This document shows, one piece after another, positions 1-7,066 of a DNA stretch of 9,254 bases. The notes beneath the pieces were generated by a model. That model worked only from the letters and a program-made list of their open reading frames with translations, ran no database searches and was not told where the DNA came from. How positions within the stretch are numbered: the stretch's first letter is position 1; the number at the start of each line of letters is the position of its first letter. The position numbers and the translations under genes were made by a program. Origin of the DNA: CAZTLE01 sp964614415 (GTDB lineage: Bacteria > Bacteroidota > Bacteroidia > Flavobacteriales > Flavobacteriaceae). Location: positions 1 to 9,254 of the forward strand of contig CAZTLE010000164.1 of the NCBI GenBank assembly GCA_964614415.1, written 5' to 3'.

Positions 1-1466
1 CCGTTGAGATTCGTCAGCAATACGTGGATCATATCACACGTATGCTTCAGTTCCTGGGTGATTCCGAAGAGGAAGCCCACAAACAGGCAGAGGATATCCT
101 TGCATTCGAAACACGCCTGGCTACCCCAAGACTGGACAAAGTGGCGAGCCGTGATTTCAGAAACTACAATAATCCTCGCTCTATGGATGACTTGCAGGAA
201 GCCTACGGGTCCATTTCGTGGAGAGAAGCACTTACCGACTTAGGAATTTCCACATTACCGGATACGTTGTTGGTTATGCAACCTGCCTATATGGATGAGA
301 TGCAGACCATCTTTAGTGAAGGAAATCTTGACATGTGGAAAACAGCCATGCGTTGGGCTACACTTAATAGTGCAGCAGGTGCTTTGTCTACGGACATCGA
401 AACAGCCAACTGGGAATTCTACAGCAAGACCCTGCGCGGAGCAAAAGCGCAAAGACCTGCCGACGAACGCGCGCTTGCCACAGTAAACGGTACAGTAGGG
501 GAAGCTGTTGGAAAGCTGTATGTGGATGAAATGTTCCCTCCTGAAGCCAAAGCCAAAGCCGAGGATATGATCGCCAATGTGATCGACGCATTTAAAGAGC
601 GTATTCAGGTGTTGGATTGGATGAGCGATAGCACCAAGACAAAGGCCATTGAAAAACTGAACAAGTTTACCGTTAAGATTGGATACCCGGACAAGTGGAA
701 AGACTATTCTTCCATGGAAGTTAAAGAAGGGAATAGCTACTATGATAATATGATCGCGGTAGGTAAATGGGGTCTTGAGGACAACTTGAAGAAAATTGGT
801 AAGCCGGTAGATCGCACCGAGTGGGGGATGTCTCCACAAACCGTGAATGCTTACTTCCAGCCGTTCAACAATGAAATCGTATTCCCTGCGGCTATCCTTC
901 AACCTCCTTTCTACGACTATCTGGCCGATGAGGCGGTGAACTACGGAGGAATTGGTGCCGTGATCGGACATGAGATTTCGCACGCCTTCGATGATAGCGG
1001 TTCCCGTTTTGACGGTGATGGTAACCTTGTGAACTGGTGGACTGAGTCCGATTTGGAGAAATTCACCACACGTGGAAACGCATTGGCCGATCAGTACAGT
1101 CAGATTGAAGTATTGGACAGCGTGTTCATCAATGGTAAGTTCACCCTTGGTGAGAACATCGGTGATCTGGGAGGACTCTTAGGAGCCTACGACGGACTGC
1201 AAAAGTTCTTTGAGGAGAATGGTCGTCCTGACGATATCGACGGATTTACACCGGAGCAGCGTTTCTTTATGAGTTGGGCCACTGTTTGGCGTACCAAGCA
1301 ACGCGATGAAGCATTGCGCACACAAATTCAAACCGATCCGCACTCTCCGGGTCGATACAGAGCTACACAACCGCTTCTAAACATCGATGCCTTCTATGAG
1401 GCTTTCGATATCCAGGAAGGAGATCCTATGTATCTTCCGCCGGAAGAGCGGGTTCGCATCTGGTAA
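1..1466 (+). CDS. M13 family zinc metallopeptidase (neprilysin/PepO-like), 5' end missing
   Basis: The reading frame is open from base 3 to the TAA at 1464-1466, so about 487 residues are visible and the gene begins outside the window. M13 enzymes are about 670-700 residues, so roughly the first 200, including any secretion signal, are missing. The zinc site is complete: HEISH is encoded at 969-983, and the third ligand is the Glu of GENIGDLGG (codon 1152-1154), giving the family ExxxD motif. The substrate-binding stretch VNAYFQPFNNEIVFP followed by AAILQPPF lies upstream, as in neprilysin and PepO. The protein ends in ERVRIW, matching the conserved C-terminal Trp region of the family. Known members are exported or membrane-anchored endopeptidases that cut small peptides; periplasmic or surface location here is inference. 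It stands alone on this strand and ends at a strong hairpin. No internal defect is seen. Confidence 0.95.
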   Translation, partial: VEIRQQYVDHITRMLQFLGDSEEEAHKQAEDILAFETRLATPRLDKVASRDFRNYNNPRSMDDLQEAYGSISWREALTDLGISTLPDTLLVMQPAYMDEMQTIFSEGNLDMWKTAMRWATLNSAAGALSTDIETANWEFYSKTLRGAKAQRPADERALATVNGTVGEAVGKLYVDEMFPPEAKAKAEDMIANVIDAFKERIQVLDWMSDSTKTKAIEKLNKFTVKIGYPDKWKDYSSMEVKEGNSYYDNMIAVGKWGLEDNLKKIGKPVDRTEWGMSPQTVNAYFQPFNNEIVFPAAILQPPFYDYLADEAVNYGGIGAVIGHEISHAFDDSGSRFDGDGNLVNWWTESDLEKFTTRGNALADQYSQIEVLDSVFINGKFTLGENIGDLGGLLGAYDGLQKFFEENGRPDDIDGFTPEQRFFMSWATVWRTKQRDEALRTQIQTDPHSPGRYRATQPLLNIDAFYEAFDIQEGDPMYLPPEERVRIW

Positions 1467-1475
1467 AACACATTG

Positions 1476-1503
1476 AAAAGTGGGCCGACGGCCCACTTTT
1501 TTT
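1476..1503. terminator. Bidirectional Rho-independent terminator between convergent genes
   Basis: An 11-bp perfect stem (1476-1486 with 1490-1500) closes a GAC triloop. Its AAAAGTGGGCC left arm and complementary right arm run into seven T residues (1497-1503) on the + strand. It starts 9 nt after the M13 stop codon. On the minus strand the outer A/T pairs also give a run of four T, and the stem sits directly after the SDR-like gene's stop codon (1502-1504). The hairpin can therefore serve both convergent units, more strongly on +. Confidence 0.9.
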
Positions 1504-2311
1504 ATAAAGGTCCGTGCTTAAACCGGTAGTTGAGTATGGTGCTTAGGTGTTGGGAATCTACCTGCTTGTAGACCTCATCGGGGGCATCATATGAGAAATG
1601 AGGTGGGACGAGGTTGAGTTGGCGGGCGACCTTTTGATAATAATCCGCCTTGGAAGGATGGTCCGGAATAACCGCATTAAATATGTGTCCGAAAGCATCC
1701 TGTCTAATAATTTCCGAAAGAATGGCGATGCAATCCTCTCTGTGAATCAAATTCACGGGAGCGTTCCCTCCGCTCAGGTTTTCTCTCCCCGCAAGGTATC
1801 GCACCGGCTGTCGACTTCCACCAAAAAGACCTCCAAAGCGCACAATGGTCGTGTCAAACCCTTCGTAATTGAAGTACAATTGTTCTACCTGGAACAGCTG
1901 TTTGCCGGCCTGGGTGGCAGGTTGGGGTTTCACTTTTTCGGTTACGGTTCCCTGAGCGTCATCGTAGACTGAGGTACTGCTCACCAGGATTACTTTTTTT
2001 ATGGAAGCTGCATCAATAGCCTCCAGCAAATAGGTCATTTTTAAGACGTAGTCCGAGCCTGAGTGACGCCGAAGCCCCGGAGGGATCATAACAATGAGCG
2101 TATTCAATCCTGAGAGGAAATCGGTCACCTCACCTTGTAAACCGTTTTCAGTAAGAAGAAGGTAATAAGTATCAAACCCATGTTTGTTAAGCTCGGCCAC
2201 CTTTTCATGGCTTGTGACGGTTCCTTTTATGGTATATCCGAGCGTAGCAAGGTGATGGGCCAGGGGCTGCCCCAGCCATCCCATACCTGCTATGCCTATG
2301 GTCCTACTCAT
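1502..2311 (-). CDS. YeeZ-like SDR/NAD(P)-binding Rossmann-fold protein
   Basis: This 269-residue protein opens with an IGIAGMGWLGQPLA segment whose GMGWLG (residues 9-14) is the Rossmann dinucleotide-binding loop. It continues with the extended-SDR layout: VSSTSVYDD (110-118) after a hydrophobic strand, a VRFGGLFGG stretch (157-165) and NLIHREDC (187-194), typical of atypical SDRs annotated as NAD(P)H-binding or epimerase-like and resembling E. coli YeeZ. The classical SDR YxxxK pair is not intact: K137 is present but the position four before it is Thr133. Oxidoreductase activity is therefore uncertain, and substrate is unknown. The ATG overlaps the upstream M28 peptidase gene's stop by 8 nt (ATGAGTAG), so the two are probably co-transcribed and translationally coupled. 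No signal peptide or membrane segment is seen, so it should be cytoplasmic. Confidence 0.85.
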   Translation of the reverse strand: MSRTIGIAGMGWLGQPLAHHLATLGYTIKGTVTSHEKVAELNKHGFDTYYLLLTENGLQGEVTDFLSGLNTLIVMIPPGLRRHSGSDYVLKMTYLLEAIDAASIKKVILVSSTSVYDDAQGTVTEKVKPQPATQAGKQLFQVEQLYFNYEGFDTTIVRFGGLFGGSRQPVRYLAGRENLSGGNAPVNLIHREDCIAILSEIIRQDAFGHIFNAVIPDHPSKADYYQKVARQLNLVPPHFSYDAPDEVYKQVDSQHLSTILNYRFKHGPL

Positions 2312-4655
2312 TTACAATGGGAATACTGTCATTAATAGGTCTCGGGATATCATCCACGGAAAATGTTCGCTTTACGGCAACGGCATCGGTCACAATGAAG
2401 GGCTTGGGCATGGTATTGGCAGGCCGCTGATTGATGGAGAACTGTGAATTCGTCAGCAGATCGAACGAATATTCCACCGCGGTGAATGTTACCGGAGTAT
2501 CCTTCTCAATCGAATAGGAGACCTCCAGGGAATCATTATCAGCAACCAGGTAGCGAAGAAGACCATTGCTTATGCGCTTAGAGTAGATCTTACCGGTGCT
2601 GTCCTGAGGAACCGACTTTCCGTTCCAGGCCAGGGAACTGAAGACAATGTCTTTGTCGGCATACATACTTAGCTGATTGATGTTTCGCCTCGGAAGCAAA
2701 GTGAAAACAACATGCCTTAGGTCGTTCACCACCGTATCCCGTTCCATTCTAAGATCGAACGGAGTGATATCCTTAACCGGAGTCCGGGTTGCATAACTAT
2801 ATCCGGTACTGTATTTACTTCCCGAAGGATTATCAACGTATTTGGAAGCCTCTTCAGGCGTCTCACCCAAATATCCCCGGGTCCAGTCATCAAGGACGTC
2901 ATCATAAGTAACCCAGAAGGATTCGTTCGCGTCGGAATCAAGGTAATAGATCAGGCTGTTTGGCTTCTGACGCTCATCGGTGAAATTACTTTTGAAATGT
3001 GCGCTTATCAAAAACACCAGCGCGAACAGAAAACTCAGAATCGATAGTGTTTTCTTCGATTTATAAAAACCGAACACGGGCAGCATCAATCCGAATAGTA
3101 ATACCGTAAAAAGACAGCTGGCAACAAGCATTTCCAGTCCCAGTCCGACCGGGAAGAATTGTACCAGGGGTGAAAAAATGAACAAGGCAGGAACCGAAAG
3201 CAGGGTAAGCAACAGCAAGCTTGGTTTTTGTTGGCGAATTAGCACCCAAAGGGAAACAAGTCCAAAGAAGACCGGTATAACGAAGTATGCCGCTCCTTTT
3301 AGGTAGAGGTAGACCGAAGTGTTGATTACTATCCAGAAAAATAAAGGGGCTATAAAGTGACTTGCCGTATGCTCCGCTTTACTGAACTTTCGGTAGCACC
3401 AGAACAAAACTCCCAGCGAGAGAAATACGAACGCAGCAATGTACTGATGTCCGTTGTAGGTAAAACCGTGTTGGATCTCATCGTAGCCGGGATAGAGGGT
3501 CAGGAGCAGCTTCCAGCCGCCATATCCAGCCAGGCTTGCCACAACCAGCGATATGAGGAAGGGAACAAACCCTTTACCAATTTCTTTACCCTTAAGTCTT
3601 TTTTGTTTGATCCCATAGCCAAGCAACAGTAAAAATAACAGCACTGCAACCAGCAACATGGGTAATATCCATGAAAACGGATAAATGATCATGTTTACGA
3701 ACGGAAAATTGACGTACACATAATCTTCTTCGGAAGTGAGGCTCGACAGATCGGCATCGGCAAAGTAGTGCAATAAAGGGAGCAAATAACTGCCTTGATG
3801 TTGCAACGTATTGCGATCCAGGTTCTCGAAATTGTCATTGGCCGTATGGTAATCGAAATGATCGTCAATAAAGGCAAAGAAGAACCCGTCAATATCTCCG
3901 TCTTCCCGGAAAATGGTCGAATCGGTGTCATTGGGTAGCATTTTGTAGATGCTGTACATGAGAGAAGAGGCCACCGGGTGTTTTGGGTTGGCTTCTTTGA
4001 AGGCTTTTATAAGATTGGCGTTACCATGGTTGGTTTCCACGATCGCATTACTGGGGCCTCCACTACCTCGTGCCTCAAAGTTAAGAGTGAGTCCCACGTC
4101 CTTCGCCCAGGGATGTTCATTCACGAAAAGCTCCGCTCCGTCAAGTCCGATCTCCTCGGCATCCGTGAACAAAACGATGATGTCATTGGCAGGTGTTTTG
4201 CCACTGGCTTTGTATGCCCGAAGCGACTCGAGGATAGTAACACAGCCACTTCCGGCATCACTGGCTCCATACGAAGGCACCAGGGCACTATCGTAGTGCG
4301 ATAGTAACAGGAGGGCCTTTCCGTTACCCGTACCTTTCCAACGTCCCATTACGTTCTTTGGCTTGTCCAGACCACCGGAATTTGGTGTTAGGTTAAAGCC
4401 TTCCTGTTCCTGGGTTTCCAATCCCAGGTTTTGTAGTTCGGCCAGAAGGAATTGGCGTACTCGTTCATGCTCTTTGGATCCGTGATAATGAGGGGCTTTT
4501 GATATCTCTTTCAGGGTGACCAGGGCGCGTTCGGTGGAGAACTCCGTTTCAGGGAGTGCTGCCGGGGTACCCTTGCGGGGCATCAGGCTGTAAAAACTGT
4601 AATAAACGAGGCCCAGAACCAGTAAAAAGGAGAGGAAAGCGTATCGTTGTTGCAT
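2304..4655 (-). CDS. M28 family zinc aminopeptidase-like membrane protein (ERMP1/Pff1-like architecture)
   Basis: A 783-residue protein. A first membrane segment (about 5-23) anchors an M28 peptidase domain (about 40-300) that carries all expected co-catalytic zinc residues: H120 (SHYDS), D133 (ASDAGSG), the DAEE pair with catalytic E167 and ligand E168, E194 (NFEARG) and H270 (DYHTAND). After it come about eight hydrophobic segments between 317 and 553, then a soluble C-terminal domain (about 555-783) with no recognised motif. An even number of segments in the middle puts peptidase and tail domain on the same side, inferred to be periplasmic. The order of anchor, M28 domain, multi-pass region and tail domain resembles eukaryotic ERMP1 and yeast Pff1. 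M28 enzymes remove N-terminal residues or process short peptides; the substrate here is unknown. It is the first gene of a two-gene unit with the SDR-like gene. ATG start, with an AT-rich leader. Confidence 0.92.
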   Translation of the reverse strand: MQQRYAFLSFLLVLGLVYYSFYSLMPRKGTPAALPETEFSTERALVTLKEISKAPHYHGSKEHERVRQFLLAELQNLGLETQEQEGFNLTPNSGGLDKPKNVMGRWKGTGNGKALLLLSHYDSALVPSYGASDAGSGCVTILESLRAYKASGKTPANDIIVLFTDAEEIGLDGAELFVNEHPWAKDVGLTLNFEARGSGGPSNAIVETNHGNANLIKAFKEANPKHPVASSLMYSIYKMLPNDTDSTIFREDGDIDGFFFAFIDDHFDYHTANDNFENLDRNTLQHQGSYLLPLLHYFADADLSSLTSEEDYVYVNFPFVNMIIYPFSWILPMLLVAVLLFLLLLGYGIKQKRLKGKEIGKGFVPFLISLVVASLAGYGGWKLLLTLYPGYDEIQHGFTYNGHQYIAAFVFLSLGVLFWCYRKFSKAEHTASHFIAPLFFWIVINTSVYLYLKGAAYFVIPVFFGLVSLWVLIRQQKPSLLLLTLLSVPALFIFSPLVQFFPVGLGLEMLVASCLFTVLLFGLMLPVFGFYKSKKTLSILSFLFALVFLISAHFKSNFTDERQKPNSLIYYLDSDANESFWVTYDDVLDDWTRGYLGETPEEASKYVDNPSGSKYSTGYSYATRTPVKDITPFDLRMERDTVVNDLRHVVFTLLPRRNINQLSMYADKDIVFSSLAWNGKSVPQDSTGKIYSKRISNGLLRYLVADNDSLEVSYSIEKDTPVTFTAVEYSFDLLTNSQFSINQRPANTMPKPFIVTDAVAVKRTFSVDDIPRPINDSIPIVNE

Positions 4656-4674
4656 GCGTTTATGTTAGTTTTTT

Positions 4675-4682
4675 TAAATGTA
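4675..4682 (-). promoter_or_regulatory. Possible -7 box for the M28 peptidase gene
   Basis: On the minus strand this reads TACATTTA, one base off the Bacteroidota -7 consensus TAnnTTTG. It lies 19 nt upstream of the ATG in the 121-bp divergent spacer 4656-4776. No TTG was found at the expected -33 distance, so the call rests on one short degenerate box. Confidence 0.3.
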
Positions 4683-4745
4683 CGACATTATGTGGAAAAA
4701 GTTGGATTCGTTCATATCGCGAGCAGAAGTATGATCAGAATTGAC

Positions 4746-4753
4746 TATATTTA
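4746..4753 (+). promoter_or_regulatory. Possible -7 box for the CBS-domain gene
   Basis: TATATTTA fits TAnnTTTG except for the last base and ends 23 nt before the ATG. An A-rich stretch (CTAAAAACC, 4761-4769) follows, resembling Flavobacteriales leaders that lack a Shine-Dalgarno site. No -33 TTG is seen at the usual spacing. The rest of the divergent spacer shows no other clear element. Confidence 0.3.
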
Positions 4754-4776
4754 AAGGACACTAAAAACCTGACCGT

Positions 4777-5241
4777 ATGGGAATTAAAAGTTTTATGGGA
4801 AAAAGAGCGAAGCCGCAAAAAGGGGCTTCGGAGCAAATCCGGGTATCGGATTATATGACGACGAACCTTATCAAATTCCGTCCGGATCAGTCGGTATTGG
4901 ACGTGATGAATCAGCTTATTAAATACAAAATTTCCGGAGGGCCCGTGGTGAATGAAGAGAATGAACTTGTGGGTGTTATTTCCGAAGGGGATTGTATGAA
5001 GCAGATAAGTGTAAGCCGCTACTACAATCAACCCATGGAGGATGTAAAAGTGGAGGATCACATGGCCAGAGATGTGGAAACCATAGACGGTGATATGAAT
5101 GTATTTGACGCTGCCGACAAATTCCTCAAGTCAAAGCGCCGGCGATTTCCTATTGTTCAGGAAGGCAAGCTGGTCGGCCAGATAAGTCAGAAAGATGTCC
5201 TCAAGGCAGCCCTTAGACTGAAGGGCCAGAGCTGGCGATAA
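4777..5241 (+). CDS. Two-CBS-domain protein
   Basis: A 154-residue protein that is essentially one Bateman module. The first CBS motif spans about residues 23-80 (VSDYMT, then the GGPVVNEENELVGVISEGD stretch) and the second about 91-148 (VEDHM, then RRFPIVQEGKLVGQISQKD). The N-terminal 20 residues are basic (K/R-rich) and low in structure. Paired CBS domains usually bind adenine nucleotides or related ligands and regulate a partner. With no catalytic domain fused, this one may act as a stand-alone sensor; ligand and partner are unknown. Cytoplasmic by absence of signal or membrane segments. It is monocistronic, divergent from the M28 gene, and ends 9 nt from the convergent GIDE gene. The ATG at 4777 follows an A-rich leader and no upstream in-frame start is needed. 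Confidence 0.93.
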   Translation: MGIKSFMGKRAKPQKGASEQIRVSDYMTTNLIKFRPDQSVLDVMNQLIKYKISGGPVVNEENELVGVISEGDCMKQISVSRYYNQPMEDVKVEDHMARDVETIDGDMNVFDAADKFLKSKRRRFPIVQEGKLVGQISQKDVLKAALRLKGQSWR

Positions 5242-5250
5242 AATAGTGTT

Positions 5251-5949
5251 TCAGGTTTCCTGGTTCGGTGTGGTGGCTTCCTTGCTATCGGTAATGAGTA
5301 GTTTTTGTTTGGCCGTACCGGATAGCGCCAATATCTTCGAATAGGAGTATCCTTCAATAGGTTCTGAAATCGATTTCCACTGGGCGATCCCTTTTACAGC
5401 AATTACCTCATCCAATTCGATAATACCTTCCCGGTATCGAATCTTTTTATTGAATCCCAGGATACCGGTGCTCGTTTTCCCATGTAGTTCCAGATAATTA
5501 TCAAGTTTAGCACTGGGGTCATTCATAAAACCTGAATCCTGTCGATGATCCTTTTCGAGGTATACCCGTCGCTCAGAAGTGGATAGTTCTGCCTTGATCA
5601 TGGCCATCTCTCCATTCACTTCCAGGAAGAAGTCCTGGTATTTCTTATCGTTGATCATGGTATGCCAACTCTTATCGCCCTTGCGCTCCACCAGTACTTC
5701 ATAGTAGATGCACTTTCGTCCGCTAAGGGGAGCAGTGAGAGGTTGCCCGGCATGCTTTGCCTTTCCCACCAGTTTCACATAACTACCGTTTTGAGCCCTG
5801 TGGATGGGAATTGCCTTCGATTTTCGCAATCCCCGCAGTATGCGGCTTTTATTACTGAAGTAGTACAGGATGTAGGCGAAAGCAAGAATGGCGACTATCA
5901 CCAGGCCAAATACAAGACCTTCATTGGAGGCCAGAAAGAAATGCTGCAT
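5251..5949 (-). CDS. GIDE/BAM-domain membrane protein, downstream paralog
   Basis: A 232-residue protein. One membrane segment (about 12-31) is followed by a basic stretch (NKSRILRGLRKSKA), so by the positive-inside rule the rest should face the cytoplasm. The soluble part matches the GIDE/BAM domain known from eukaryotic MUL1/MULAN: GSYVKLVGKA (about 55-64), PLTAPLSGRKCIYYEVLVE, and YREGIIELDEVIAVKGIAQW near residue 190. There is no RING finger, so the ubiquitin-ligase activity of MUL1 is not implied. The role of the bacterial versions is not established. It is clearly paralogous to the gene just upstream, sharing LRxLRxxKA, YVKLVG, APxSGRxC, LxxHG and VKGIAQW. It is last in the minus-strand cluster and ends 9 nt from the convergent CBS gene. 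Function unknown; the family call is from motif recall rather than a search. Confidence 0.8.
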   Translation of the reverse strand: MQHFFLASNEGLVFGLVIVAILAFAYILYYFSNKSRILRGLRKSKAIPIHRAQNGSYVKLVGKAKHAGQPLTAPLSGRKCIYYEVLVERKGDKSWHTMINDKKYQDFFLEVNGEMAMIKAELSTSERRVYLEKDHRQDSGFMNDPSAKLDNYLELHGKTSTGILGFNKKIRYREGIIELDEVIAVKGIAQWKSISEPIEGYSYSKILALSGTAKQKLLITDSKEATTPNQET

Positions 5950-5959
5950 ATTACAGGTC

Positions 5960-5984
5960 TTTTTACAAGTAAATAGAGATCATT
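5960..5984 (-). repeat. Relic of the Zn-ribbon gene 3' end between the two GIDE genes
   Basis: These 25 bases match 6713-6737, the coding end of the Zn-ribbon gene, at 23 positions (differences at 5970 and 5978). Read on the minus strand in the matching frame, 5957-5985 encodes ENDLYLLVKR, against DNDFYLLVKK in the intact gene. The block overlaps the last codons and stop of the upstream GIDE gene, which is read in another frame. Just before it, both copies encode PLD; four extra bases (5985-5988) separate PLD from the NDLYLLVKR coding here. It fits a leftover from a duplication or deletion event. A shared leader element of the two GIDE genes is the main alternative. Confidence 0.6.
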
Positions 5985-6681
5985 CTCGATCTAATGGACT
6001 GAACATTTTGCTCTTTGCGCGGTAAAGGTCCGAAATAATTAATTTGTTGTTTGCCGAGCCAACTAGCTTCAGTGATTTATTCGAAGTCTCACCGGTCGAT
6101 CCTTCCTGAGCTTCCCATTGGGCAATCCCTTTAACAACAATACGCTCGTTTTCCGCTATAATTCCTTCCAAAAAACGGTAGTTGACCTTGTCTTCCCACC
6201 ATTGCGATGTAACTGTCGAAATACCGTGTTTGCCAAGAAATCGCTCCATCTCAATGGAGGTTTTCTTTCTACTGTTCGTCCCAACTCTATAGTCTGTTGT
6301 AAGCTGTACAATTCTTGAACTTTCAAAGTCACTAGCGGGGACATAGGCTCGTTGATCCGTAACTTGTATTATGAAATCGACCCCCTTCGTTTCGCTTACC
6401 AATTCCTCCCATTGAGAATTCTTACCGCTTGATCGTGCCTCAGCGATAACCTGGTACCAGAGACACTCACGGCCGCTTATCGGAGCGCGTAATTTGTTTT
6501 CTTTTGAATAGGCATCACCTACGAGCTTTACGTATTCTCCGTCCATAACATCAGGTATTAGTCGGGCCTTTCCTCTTCTAAGTTCTCGAAGCATTCTTTG
6601 TTCTTTTGTAAAGAAATAGGACAGACCAATGCCTATACAGATTACAATTAGAATTGAGAAAAAAAGATAGGGATTTGGCAT
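5980..6681 (-). CDS. GIDE/BAM-domain membrane protein, upstream paralog
   Basis: A 233-residue paralog of the gene at 5251-5949. The membrane segment is at about 5-24, followed by basic KEQRMLRELRRGKAR, suggesting a cytoplasmic soluble domain. Shared GIDE/BAM motifs are GEYVKLVGDA (about 48-57), LRAPISGRECLWYQV, NYRFLEGIIAENERIVVKGIAQW and a final KLVGSANNKLIISD. The middle (about 85-165) has diverged strongly, so the duplication is old. The last residues (SPLDRE) run into bases that resemble the 3' end of the Zn-ribbon gene in another frame, so this C-terminus may be a secondary product of the duplication; the paralog ends differently. It starts 20 nt after the Zn-ribbon stop and ends 30 nt before the next gene, consistent with one transcript. 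Function is unknown and no RING domain is present. Confidence 0.8.
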   Translation of the reverse strand: MPNPYLFFSILIVICIGIGLSYFFTKEQRMLRELRRGKARLIPDVMDGEYVKLVGDAYSKENKLRAPISGRECLWYQVIAEARSSGKNSQWEELVSETKGVDFIIQVTDQRAYVPASDFESSRIVQLTTDYRVGTNSRKKTSIEMERFLGKHGISTVTSQWWEDKVNYRFLEGIIAENERIVVKGIAQWEAQEGSTGETSNKSLKLVGSANNKLIISDLYRAKSKMFSPLDRE

Positions 6682-6701
6682 TTGGAATCTGTCTGGAAGG
6701 G

Positions 6702-7052
6702 CTACATATCTTTTTTTACAAGCAAATAGAAATCATTGTCCAGCGGGAGGTATCCCTGATCGTACACATAAAAATAGACGGAACCCGCTTTGGTGGTGTA
6801 GATACTCGTGAAATAATCAAAGCTGAACCCCTGCTGTAGCAGGCGATCCTTGGTGACTTTGGTCTTTTCCCTGGAGTTTAATGCCTCCAAAATCCGATAG
6901 TTCTTCCGCAGTCGGTTGTTAATATTGCGAACCAGGTTCTTACTGTCCTTGTTCAGGGCATTGTTGTGTGCATTGCGACAGGCATCGCTGCAGAATTTTT
7001 TATCGGCGCGCCCAATGATCTTATTTCCGCATTCCGGACAAACTCGCTCCAT
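6702..7052 (-). CDS. Small Zn-ribbon protein (DUF2116-like N-terminus)
   Basis: A 116-residue protein. The N-terminus holds a four-cysteine zinc-binding pattern, CPEC (C5, C8) then FCSDAC (C21, C25), as in DUF2116-type Zn-ribbons. A basic, probably helical stretch follows (about 30-70, NLVRNINNRLRKNYRILEAL). The C-terminal half (about 74-116) is aromatic-rich (FDYFTSIY, VYFYVYDQGYLPLD) and ends in NDFYLLVKKDM. There is no signal or membrane segment, so it is expected in the cytoplasm. Zn-ribbon plus basic helix could bind nucleic acid or protein, but this is only a guess. It sits 14 nt after the outer-membrane protein gene and 20 nt before the first GIDE gene, suggesting co-expression. The DUF name is from memory of the Cys spacing. 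Its 3' end has a near copy at 5960-5984. Confidence 0.8.
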   Translation of the reverse strand: MERVCPECGNKIIGRADKKFCSDACRNAHNNALNKDSKNLVRNINNRLRKNYRILEALNSREKTKVTKDRLLQQGFSFDYFTSIYTTKAGSVYFYVYDQGYLPLDNDFYLLVKKDM

Positions 7053-7066
7053 AACTCAAAGATACT

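Noticed and set aside
255..983. Long open frame on the minus strand (242 codons) inside the M13 gene
   Set aside because: It lies wholly antisense to a conserved peptidase with an intact zinc site, has no family motif, and its composition is what a reversed coding strand would give.
1598..1972. 124-codon plus-strand frame inside the SDR-like gene
   Set aside because: Antisense shadow of a well-supported Rossmann protein; no motif.
3949..4304. Two overlapping plus-strand frames inside the M28 gene
   Set aside because: They cover the zinc-site coding of the M28 protein on the opposite strand and show no domain features.
5226..5250. Terminator between the convergent CBS and GIDE genes
   Set aside because: Only a 4-bp CCAG/CTGG stem with a 2-nt loop is present and no T run follows.
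5960..5984. The 25-nt block as a promoter shared by both GIDE genes
   Set aside because: It lacks a good TAnnTTTG box and a -33 element, lies at different distances from the two starts (about 10 and 31 nt), and its differences fit coding descent better. Not fully excluded.
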